DNA of 64,000 nucleotides from Bicyclus anynana. Taxonomy: Eukaryota > Arthropoda > Insecta > Lepidoptera > Nymphalidae. Positions 43,801 to 55,800 of this stretch are shown in pieces. How positions within the stretch are numbered: position 1 is the first letter of the stretch; every line of letters begins with the position of its first letter. Position numbers and translations under genes: made by a program. The stretch is taken from NCBI RefSeq assembly GCF_947172395.1, contig NC_069102.1, forward strand, positions 14,160,250-14,224,249, read 5' to 3'. The notes under the pieces are model-generated. The model searched no databases, had not been told where the DNA came from, and saw nothing but the letters and a program-made list of their open reading frames with translations.

Positions 43801-46800
43801 GTTTACTGCCAAGCTGTTTAGCGTTCTGGTACGATGTCGTGTAGAAACCGAAATGGTGTGGATTTTCATCATCCTCCTATCAAGTTACCCAGTTTCCATC
43901 TTAGATTGCATCATCAACTTCAATCAGATGTAACTTGAAATAATAAAAAAATGGTACCTACCTTTAGCTTATCTTAGTAGTGGCATGGAAGCAGACGGTG
44001 TTGTCGTAGTGGAAGGGCCCAGGGCCGACATGTTCCAGCTTACTTCGATAGGGGCAGCGCAAGTGCCGACGTTTCGTTGTCGCAGTGGAAGGGCCCATTA
44101 ATTTAGGTGAGGGCCCAGGGTCCCCTTAACCAGGTACCAGCTTACCTCGACAGTGGCGGCGCAGAAGCAGACGGTGTTGTTGTCGCAGTGGAAGGGTCCA
44201 TTAGTATAGGTCAGGGCCCAGGGTTCTCTTAACCAGGTACCAGCTTACCTCGACAGTGGCGGCGCAGAAGCAGACGGTGTTGTTGTCGCAGTGGAAGGGT
44301 CCATTAGTATAGGTCAGGGCCCAGGGTTCCCTTAACCAGGTACCAGCTTACCTTGACAGTGGCGGCGCAGAAGCAGACGGGGTTGTTGTCGCAGTGGAAG
44401 GGTTTCATTAGTTAAGGTCAGGGCCCAGGGTTCCCTTAACCAGGTACCAGCTTACCTCGACAGTGGCGGCGCAGAAGCAGACGGTGTTGTTGTCGCAGTG
44501 GAAGGGTCCATTAGTATAGGTCAGGGCCCAGGGTCCCCTTAACCAGGTACCAGCTTACCTCGACAGTGGCAGCGCAGAAGCAGACGGTGTTGTTGTCGCA
44601 GTGGAAGGGCCCGTCCGTGGTGGCGCGCACCTGCACCGACAGGGGCCGTTGTAGCGCATCCCGGGGCAGGGTGTTGTAGGAGCGCGTCGCCTGCACCAGC
44701 GCGCACCCTCTGCCTGGTTATGGGAAGGGGTTAATGGATAGTGTTGTAACTTACACTAGAATTTAAAAATTAATATTTTGAAAACAGAAAAAATATTTTA
44801 ACAAAGGAAACCTTGTTTACCTATTTGTCAGTTTCAAAAGATGAATTATTTTCTTGTTTTATACTTGGTAATGGCTGATCATTCGTTTAGACTATTACTC
44901 AATCATTTGATTCAAAATCAACGTGTCTGAATAATCTGCCTGAAATTGCGATGCTGTGTCCAGTCCTGACACACATATTATCCCTTTTTGCGTTGGGAAT
45001 TAAAAGAAAATACAATAATCTGTTACCCTCAACAGTGATTTTCAGTTGATCGTCCACAGGCATCTTGGCTAATTCCGGCAGCTTGTCCGTCGAGCTGACG
45101 AGGAACTGTCTCCGGTGCCCCCCGCTGCTGATGCTGACCGTCACGTTGGTGTCGGAGGGCAGCAAGGCGCTCCAGCGGGAGAGACCTTCCAGGGCAACTA
45201 GGGTATCCTGGGCAAAAAAAAATCAGATCATCGAAAAAAGGCTAATGATGAATAAGAGAAGGAATATTGACATTTATTAGCCCATTTCTAAGGTTCACTA
45301 CAGGACCCTCTCTCATTATAGGTGAGGGGATTTTAGCAGGAACCGACGCTGTAATCAGTACCGTAGCTACACCATGAAAAATTCATTAGGTGGTTATCCA
45401 GATGCATTTTTAAAATTAATTTTGAGCTCACAGCATCTCGGGCCGGGTGTTTATTCGGTCAGTGGGTCCGTGGAATTTTGCCAGCCCTTTATTTACGCAA
45501 CTGAGCTTAACGTGCTAGCTTCTAAGAAATTCTTAGAATAATTAAGGCTTAATATTTAATATGTCATCACAATGTCTTGCGTTGAGTTCTGGAATATCCA
45601 GAACTCAACGCAAGACATTGTGATGCGGAGCTACAAACTAACCACTGGACCGAGCGACGATACAATTTAGCCTTATAACAATCAGATTAAAACGTTTCTC
45701 CAGGCTGGGGTTCTCTCTTCTTTAAACATTAATTCAAAGAAGGCACCAGATAATGTTTATAGGTAGGTAGCTCACCTGGGTGGAGCTGAACCCGCCAGCC
45801 GCGTTCCTGTGAGTGGCGAGCCAGCGCGCGGCGCCCGCCACGTCGGCCGCGCAGTTGTCGCGCAGGGCTGGCGGGCACTCTGAAAGCGCCAGCAGCGCGT
45901 ACCCTGTCGCTTCCGTCGACGTGGCCAGGTTACCTGATGACGACATATCTTAAGTATGAAAATTTTTGAAGACTTGAGATAGGTAAATCAAAACCAGCAA
46001 GGCCTAAAGACGCTAAGTACGAAGCCGCGGTCAAAAGCCAAATGTTAAATTCAATAATTCATTTATTTCATTAATTTGCAAACACTTTTGAAACTTCGGT
46101 GGTGTTGATTAGTCGAGGGCCCGCTTTGCCCACGCCTAGTTACGCCACTGGATCTTTAGACTTAAATTGCAATTTGAAAATCGTTTAGTCTTTCCATTGC
46201 TCTGTCGTACCATTTCTATTGGCAGTTGAAAATAACGCCATCATCTAGTCTGAATCGGAACAAAAATCAGAGTGGTGCCATAAAAGCTATTTTAAATTTC
46301 TAAACGAAAAAATACTTGGCTTTCTAACGTCTGCCAAAAATTGTAAAAGCTTACCAGTTTCCCACCAAACGTAATCCTCAGTTCTCCTGGCCATCCTAAG
46401 CAATTCCACCAGTTCCCTCAACTCCTCATCTTGCTTCAGACCAGCATCACCGCTACTATTTAAGCTGATGGCCTCATTTGTACTCCTCGACTCTCCTTCA
46501 TATCTCCTCAACCTCATGAGGGAATAGGTTATGAGGGATTGAGCGTAGACTCTTGAAGGATTGGTTTTGGACTTGGTTTTAGGGGGTGGTAAAGCTCGGA
46601 GGCATGAGAGGGAGCTTTTTACGAGTTTTGTCGAAAAGTTAGGCGTTTCTAGGAGTGAAGTAACTACGTATGCTGTCAGGGCCACGATTGATATCTTCCC
46701 GTCTTCATCCAGCCCTCCCTGGTGGGATAAATATGGTAATAGAAAGCAAAATATATTATTTTAAAAGATTTACCTCGTTGGTCCGTTGGTCTGTGTGAGT

Positions 46801-49800
46801 CATTAAGGCCTAGATCGGTTTATGAAAATATGAGAAATAGAAAAGTAGGTATTCAAATTTTTGAAAAACTCTTTGTTTACTTTACAAGACGACATCTTTC
46901 ATTGTAATTAATTATTAGTCATATCTCAGACAGTAATGAGCCGTAGGTTATTAGCGTTATTGTCTAACGTTGATTTTATAACTCGAAAATGTCTAACACA
47001 ATATTGTAGGTTTGAAGTTCGGTTCACAATTAAAAATAAATCCATAATAGTGCTACAGATTATTAAAATAGTTTCTTCTTTTTATAAAACTCTCAGTATC
47101 AATCCGAAAGTCGGAAGTAAGTGCTTCTAGGATATCAAGTACAAAGATACCTTAAGTTCATGATGGAATACGTGGCCCTCATTTCTGAAGCAGCCGTTTT
47201 CCATTTGTTGAGCTCTCAGCCATCGCTCCGCGTGCAAAATTGCCGGAGGGACCGGGGCGTCACCAGAAATAACCTGAAGGTAAATAATTAGTTAGCATTA
47301 TCAACCTATCTTTGCTGGACTGATGGATGGAAAGGGTGAAGCGTCGCCTAATATAGTCTAGAAGAGATCGTCAGCATTTATTTTTAATGGACTGTTGAAG
47401 GAAGGTTATGTTTTTCCAGAGTTTTACAAACTAAACCGATTCCTGTATTTTACTATTAATTTATGCGCATTCTCTTATCTTTCATCAACGTAGAAATATA
47501 ACCTATATAGAAATGTTCCTTGGTGTATAGGTAATTATATATTCTGGTGATCAAATCAGAAATGAGAAGATTCGCAGAAGAATCAAGATACCGACATAAC
47601 TCAACGAGTCGCTAAGTTGTAGTGGTAATAATTGTTAAGGTTCGAAAAGCCGATGGAAGTTAGACCCCCCATAGTGCTAAACCCTCTACTAGGACTGAAG
47701 ATTTCAAGCGAGTTGCAGGTAGCCGCTAGATGCAAGCGATTCAAAACCGTATTGTTTAGAAATCCTTCAGAGATGCCTATGTCGAACAGTACTTAGACTA
47801 TATAGTAATGATACATGCTGATGAATTTTCTGGTAATTTCCAAAAGCAATGAACCCATTTTTAGGTCGGGTTTACTGCAGTTGGGTGAACCCAACGAATA
47901 TACCATTACAAGACATCTAGGCAAGCGCGCTCGACCTTAGACCGCTCTGCTTTCCATCAGATGTGATGTAAGCGCGAGCCTTTACATACAACCTAGTATA
48001 AACCCTCGTTACCCGGTGCGCTCTCCGCAAGTATCGCACGCAGAAGGCCGTGAGCCACGTGGACGCGCCGCCGTCCGCCGCGCCGAACGCGCTGAACCCG
48101 CCGGCTGGGTGCGCGTACTGCAGTTGGCGGGTGAACCCTACAAACATACATTTTGATGAATATATTGCCCTTGAGACGTACAGTTCGGACTCCACATCTG
48201 TACTGCGTTCCAAACCGTGGATGGATACATGCGCTTAGGACTATGGATCAAGCTGACAATTTAAGGCTGTCAAGGCTTAAAATTTGTCTATAGTTAGGAA
48301 CGAGTTTAAATCGTACATATATAATCATTGCTTCATTGGTCCCGTAGGTAGCTGGTTCGGTTACGAACAATGAGGTCTAGGTTCCGAATCCCGGGTCAAG
48401 CCAAGGTCAACAAAAAAAATACGTTGTTGGAAATTTTCTAGCAAGAAAAATAGCAGTCTGGAGTTGGGAAGTTGGCGGCGGTGGGCTTGGGTAGAAATTG
48501 GCTGATAAGAATATTCGCAGTAGGTATTATAATGCACAAGAGTGTGCGCAAGCACATGCACTCTCTTTTCCTTCACTCTCCTAGTCCGATACCAGTAATG
48601 GCCTGACCCAGGATTCGAAACCCCATCTCAACAAGAGAGAAAATTCGGTTGGGAGCATATTATCTATGTAAACGTTTCGAACTGTGCGTATAAATTGATT
48701 TGCAAGAAATTCGAGTGCGGCTTCACACTTCAGCTTTAAAAACAACCAGGTATTTATAGGCTCTGCTCTGTACCTCTAGCGACATGATCCTTGGCGACCA
48801 TGGCGGCGGTGGAGGTCGGCTCCAGGTAACCCAGCGCCAGCAGGTTGGTGGCCAGGCGCGCCATGTTTTGCTCGCCGCAACCTCTGGGCAGCTGCACCAG
48901 GGCATCAGCGTCCTGCAATAGAGAGATATACGGGAAAAATAATAAGGGTGCTTAATTGGAATGAGTACATAATATTTTTGGTAGATACATTAAGGACACA
49001 ATTTTGAATTAATCGTCTAGCAAGTTAGGACGATCTAAACAACAACTTGGTGGAAACTGGCTATACTTGGTTTTTCAAACTAGAACAGTAGGTAGCATAT
49101 TAAGTCTTCTGATCAGCAAGAATATTACAGAATGAAGGATAATAAAAGGATGTAAAAGGAAAATACTCACAGCTAGCAATGGCGCAATAGTGTTGCCAGT
49201 GGCCCAAACGGTCACAGATTCGGTTCCCTGCACCGGCTTCACTTGAGACCATTTCCATACTACTGGTGCGTTTGTTAGCCTAAAACTATCTGAAAGAAAA
49301 TAATTTATTCTAAGATGATATACTTCAAAAATAAGTTAATTTTTATCAAGTTTTCTTTTGTGTTTGATCCGTGATCCTCAGATGGGCCAATTGAGGTTTT
49401 CTTGATTAGTCCAGGTCTAGCTGGTGGGAGGCTTCAGTCGTGGTTAATTACCACCACGATTTAGCGTTCTGGTATGATGTCGTGTGGGTCGAAAGGAGTG
49501 TAAAAGAACTTGTGTTAGTTCGCATCCATCTTTGATTGCATCATCACTTACCATCAGATGAGATTGTACTCAAGGCTCAAGCTAACTTGCTAAGAATAAA
49601 AAAGTAACTACCCGCTACAACACCACGCTACCTGAAACTGTTATCCTGGGTGCCTCGGACAGGCACCAGGTGACTCCGGAAATTCGGATATATTTAAGTA
49701 ATTGTTTATATGTCACACAAAAAGGTATTACAATTTTCTGAAGTTCAAGAACTGGCTGTCCTAGCTAGATTTTATGGATCTGTGTTAAGGACAACCTCTC

Positions 49801-52800
49801 CCTTGGAACAACAACAATCTCAAAAACATACAATGTCTTGGAATTGCGGTAATTCCCTACTGAGAGAATGGACGGGCTGCGAGTACTGCTTTGGCAGACT
49901 GTCAACTGACTGCTGATAGCACACCTCATGACTCACCTTTGGCACATAACATAGCTGACTTGTACTCCTGTGTGGGCACGCCTTCCGCCTCCACGTCGAT
50001 CCGAATTACTACTTCGTCACTGCAAAATGTAATTATTAGGTAAATAATGAAGTTTTTCTAATTCGTAAACTATTGTAGTGGTTGTCACCCCACCATAGAG
50101 CAAATGGCGCATAAGAAAGATGGAAGTACTTAAACCTATTACATATCACATTTTCAAAACTTATAATGGCGTCCATAAAGTTAAGTGTACCCCAGCTGCT
50201 TTTTGTCTAAATTGACTGTTTTAGAAGTATGCACGTATAAAATGGATTCCGCATACTCGCATTTGACAATATATACAGACCTGACATTCTTGCCAGCAGT
50301 GTGGTTGGAGCAGCGCTGGTCTTTGGCTGTAAAAGCTTTGATGCGAAGCCTTGCGCTGCCAGTCTGTCTGGCGGACACTTCCAGACGTCTGGCGACAGAC
50401 GAGCGCGGCTGGATGCAGACAGTCTCTACGTTGGTTGGACCGCTTAGCAGATTGTCCGTTAAGGTTTGTACTTTAATCTGAAAAGAGTAACTGATATAGC
50501 TCATCATCATTAAGTGCCTTCTTCCAACTGAAGTTTGGCGGTCATGTAAAAAACTCTTCCGGTCTTATGCAATATTTTTAAGTTGTGTTTATGTTGACTT
50601 GGTCCACTCTTTAACATCATCTATCCATTTTGACTTCGAGACGAAGTCTTTCCAGGAAATTTTGAACATTTTCCTAAGCCATCTCACATCTCAAAAGCTT
50701 GCAACCGTCGACAACACTCTTTTTTCAGGACCCATATAAAAGACCGCATATAAAAGAGTGGACCACAAAAGCTTCCATGCCTTTTGCCAGCCATGCCAGC
50801 GTTGGGTTTTGTCGTCGCCCATTTTTTTTTCTAGTTCTGTTCGCAATGCTATACTCACACTGAGGGCTTGGTACAGATAGTTGAAGATGCGATACGGCAC
50901 CACGGTGGAGTCCCCGCGCCGCAGGCGCCGCGGACCGTCCGCGTGGATGAAGAACTCGCGGAACACCTGACGACGGACACTACTTGTTATTGGAAACCTA
51001 CGATGCCAATAATCTATTCCTATTTTATGGCATTAATCAGACTTGAACGTAACCTTTTTAACACGCTTGTCGCTTATATTAGCTTCAACACAGAAAACAT
51101 AGGTACAAGGCTTCACTTGTATATAAGAAAATCTTGGAATCTTAATTTGACCCACTTCGATCTTCGACTAGGATGAAATTTTGTATACGCTCTGAGTTCT
51201 GGTGACAATACATGACTAGCTAAGAAACGTTATTACAAATCCAATATGCCGGCCTCCCCAAGATGGCTGGCTGTTTGAAATTCACCAGTTTAAACTATTT
51301 AATGTTCTTTTTATTAAGTTCGCGAATGAATACTGGGACATGAGCTGACTAGTCCTAATAACTATACAAATCATGCCTAAGTGGAAGGGTAAGGGAAGCA
51401 AGAATACTGACTGCATTTTCGCGTTGCACAGACAGACTGATTCTTTGTGCAATAATTAAGCCAGCTCTTCTGTAGGTCGAGTGTGTCAGCCAAAGTCGAA
51501 GTAATTAGCCACGTCTTTGATATGATAAGCCATTGCCCAGGGAACCAGTATTAATCATTCAGATCTCTTACCAACATCCAAACTTTCGATTAGTGCAGGA
51601 ATATTTATAAATTTTAAGTAAATTACGGACCTGTAGAACAGCAGGCTGGGATACCGAGACGCCGTTCTTAGCGAGGCAGAAGGCGGAGGCCTCGAACCTG
51701 CTGATAGAGTCGGGCGCGCGCGCGGACACCAGCGCTGAGCCGTTGGCGCCCACCGCCGCCAGCCGCCACAGCCAAGACTGACAAAAGATTAGAGTAATTA
51801 TAAACGCATTTTTTTTTTATTCTTCACAAATTAGCCCTTGACTACACTCACTTTCACAATTAGCCCTTGACTACTATCTCACTTGATGGTAAGTAATGAT
51901 GCAATCTAAGATGGAAACGGGCTAATTTGTTAGGAGTAGGGTGGACATCCACACCCCTTTCGGTTTCTACACGACATCGTACTAGAATGGTAATCGCTTG
52001 GCGGTACCTCTTTGCCAATAGGGTGATAACGGCCGAAGCCTCCTACCACCCAGAATGTAGAGCGTGGAGCATGATTATCATAATCCTCAACTTGAGATTG
52101 ATGGAGGATTAACATGGTTGACTGAATAACGTAATTCGACATATAATTTTCATGTCCAATATGGACTATGGCTAAAATAACAAACAACTCGGTTCTGAAA
52201 CAGCTTAGAAACCAGCAAAGAATATTTCTAGAATCTCTAATATAAAAGCTCAAGTTACCTCAGAGAAGTCACTCCTTGGAACGTGTGCATCATCAGCCAT
52301 CAAGTGTGCTGGCGCAGTGCTGCAGGGCGCCGGTGAACTGCCTCCGCCCAGCAACCGTACCCCTGCTGCCGCCAGCCAGCTGCTCATCAGCGCGATGCTG
52401 GACGAGGGCAACTCGGGGGCATCGGACGCTGGATATTATTTAGTTATTTTCATTTATATTAAAAGGCAAGAGTCTATTTAAAAAGTGGTTAGAGTATGTG
52501 GCTTCGAATCACCAGGCTTTAGATTCTAGGTCAAGCTTTAAAATACTGAGTATTCTATTTTTCAAAGAAAATTTTCACTAAATCTTCTTAGCCCGGAGTT
52601 ACAAAGTTGGTGGTGTAACCCTTGCCTCGAAGTGTCAAGCCGTCGGTCTCAGTCATTCTCAAATCAATTCAAAATGAATTTATTTTCAAGTAGGCTTAGT
52701 TTATGCGCAGTTTTGAAACATCAAGATTGACTATTTCTAAAGACTCTACCGCTGGTTCGATAGGCAGGTTCATTAACAGTCGTAGTTAAGGGATACTTAT

Positions 52801-55800
52801 GAGCTACCAGAAAGACAGCCGGCCGCGCATCTATTGAACATTGTCTGGTAAAGGGTTGGATAGGATGATGTCATACTGAGGAAGCAGCTCCCGGCGGCGT
52901 CATGCTCCGTCAAGTTCCTGTGGCCGTCCAGCATGCGCCGCAGCCCCGCCATGAGCAGGCGGCGCACGCTGTCGGGCGGCTGCAGCCACCGGGCCGCCGT
53001 GTCCAGCACCGTGAGCGCGCACAGAGCCGGGCCCGGCGTGGAGATCTGCAGCGACGCTACTGACCCGGGGAGCGTTTGACGGGCTGTCCAGGACACTTCT
53101 ACCTTTGTGCCAAAATACTTAAATAAGTTTTCGTAAAAAGACAAATATAACATTTCACGGATTCCCTGTGTGGATCCATCATGCCATGAAATAAACTCCA
53201 TACGGAACTTGAGAACTTCCCTACACAAATAAATAAATTAATTAAACAAATAAAAAAACCCGACTGCATAAATTATACAAAAACTGAAAAGAAAAAAAAC
53301 AAGCTCAGTCCAGAAGTGTAGAAAGCAATTAGAAAACAGCCGGGACCTATTATATTGAATAGAATGATTTTCGTCTGCATTATTTACAGGTCCCGACTGT
53401 TTTCAAGATACGCGCGAAAAACATAACCCTTCTTGCAGTCGGGTAATAAGGTGTAGGGTTAAGGAGTGCCTTAATGACATGTCCCCTTCTCTGTTTATGT
53501 TCTTCCAGACTTTCAATTTAGTGGTATTCTACTAGAGCAGCTTTTGAAGCATGTATAACTTGCTGCAGTAATAGCCAGAGACCAAAGCTAGGTCATATAA
53601 ATATTTTACTAATCTTGATTTTGATTATCTTTTTAAAAAGCGAAGTCAGTTTATGGTGGTAACGGTAAAATCAAGGGTGTTGGCGAATATTTTCATTTAA
53701 TACATTTTGATTTAACATCACCAAAACCATTTGGTTAAAACCAAAAACATACAAAATTCTTGCAAGAGGTGGTCTGGTATCTTTGAAACGTTTCATGAAA
53801 CATATGGAAAATACAATAGAAACGACTTTGGTATTACATAAGTAGCTAAAACAAAACAACATAAACATACGTAAAATTTAATGCAAGTAAGAACTAGAGA
53901 ACAACTGCTCAAAACGCCTACCTTATTGGCAAAGCACTCGTCCATCTCGAAGTGTTTGCTCGCGGTGACCAGCTCGTCGTTATGGTAGAAGTACGCGATC
54001 AAGTGGCTGTCCGGACACATCTGGTGGCTGACTTTGATCGGCAACATCACCTTGGACAAATGCCTGTCCAGAAGGCTATCCAGCTCAGAAGAGTTCCTGC
54101 CTTCCAGCATCTTGTTGGGTATTCCAAGTTTCCCGAAGTTTCTGTTCGAACAAATACTGTTCCGGTCGGTGGTTTGGATTTGGTCTGTGACGCTGGTGAT
54201 GGGGCATTGGGTGGTGGCGCCCCAGCGGTAGATGACACCGCCTCGGGTGATTACCTATCAGAGAATGTGTTAGTTATTTCTGGAATATTCCATTAGATAG
54301 AATTCGAAAAATAATCCAATAAAAGTAAGTTAATGCAGAGATTCCTAGTTAAGTAAGAGTGGCAGCAGCGTTCGTGTTCAGTAGCAGTATAGCTCAATAG
54401 CTGAACAGTTCGTCCAAAGCTTTAAAGTATCGCCATGCTTGTTTAGTTCTTCGTGAAACAGTCTTTGTCCCTTCAGTCGTGAAAAAGCATACAGGCATAA
54501 TTAGATACATCTACGACACGAATTAATGGACACAGGGCATGTTGTTTAAAGTGTTTCATGCACATCCTGCGAAGTGTTGCTCTGTTTATAGAGGATAGCT
54601 TTCTACTTACCATCAGGTCATCTGCTTCTTCTTCTTTAAGTGCCCCTCCATTAATGAAGGCCAGCTGTTAGCTTTCTAAATTTCTCTTTGTCCATGGCTA
54701 GACGGAAAACTTATTGGACTGTTTTTATGCCAGTCCACTCCCTTATGTTTAGTAGTAAGGACTTCTTCTTTCTTCCTACTCCTGTTTTGCCTGCATCTCC
54801 TTAGTCATCATTATCAGACTCACCACAAAGTGCACCGTGAGAGGCGTGGTGAGGTGGCCCAGGTTGAGGTAGACCGGCAGCAGCGTCCGCGCGCGCTCGT
54901 CAGTGCGCAGGGCGCCCAGCGCGGCGCGTCCGAGCGAGGCCGAGCACCGCGCTACTAGGTGAGCTGTGGCGTTGTGCAAACGCGCCTGATGTAAACACAA
55001 AATAAGGTGGTGAAACATTTAGACAGGGTTAGTGGACCGATGACATCGAGTTGGGTGCAGACAGCTGCTGAATGACTGTTTCATGACTGCGGTATTTAGA
55101 AAACCTTACAAGAGTTGTTTACAATGTTAACAGCAAAGATGATGATTTCTTACGTCACCTATTTAAATTTCATTATTATCACACATACACAAGAAGCTTT
55201 TCAACTGCAGAAACGCATTGAGCAAGATCTTTTAATGTTTTAGAAAAAGGGGTATCTCTTACTTGAAAATGATAGTAAGGTTTCCCGTCATCATCAGCGG
55301 TGAACATGACCCTGCCGATGCCCTTGGCGTCTGTGACGGCGTCCATGCAGGGGGCTGTGGTGGCGTTGAAGGCTGCAGGTTCAGCGGACGCGGCCGGCGC
55401 GCGACACACGGTCACTCTTTCGTTGACCGCTGGCTTGTCGTCCCAGCGAGATGCCTTCACCTGGAACCATCTTTTTTAGTGAGCTTAGCATGCTTTAACG
55501 AAATATCTCGTGTAGACAAAAACTCATATTGTTCTTCCAAAAGCGATGAGTTGTCTCAGTTCCATCTCCTTCGTCCCAACGTGATCAAAGAGCGATATTT
55601 CCAGTTTCTTCACTATTGGTTGACATTTATCCTTCTCTCTGACCAAGACCTGGTGCGTATATATTTATTAGGCCATAGAATACGCTGATCATCTTTACCA
55701 AGCTAATTTGCTGTGAGTAGCTTCATCTTAATAAGATGCTGAACTTCTTTATTTACGAAATTTCTCGATTCGGATAGCTAACTGAACCGAATTTTCGGAG

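Noticed and set aside
44511..44696. Read-through of exon 24 into the intron as a separate ORF
   Set aside because: The extra residues come from the donor and the 103-bp repeat unit; the donor and the next exon fit the family sequence.
47870..47905. Duplicate of the start of exon 19 ('ctgcagttgggtgaaccc')
   Set aside because: Similarity spans only about 20 bases with gaps; too short to call a duplication.
53103..53228. Upstream extension of thioester-protein exon 11 to an acceptor at 53,220
   Set aside because: The frame is open, but the phase does not fit exon 10, and the family motif starts exactly at the 53102 boundary.
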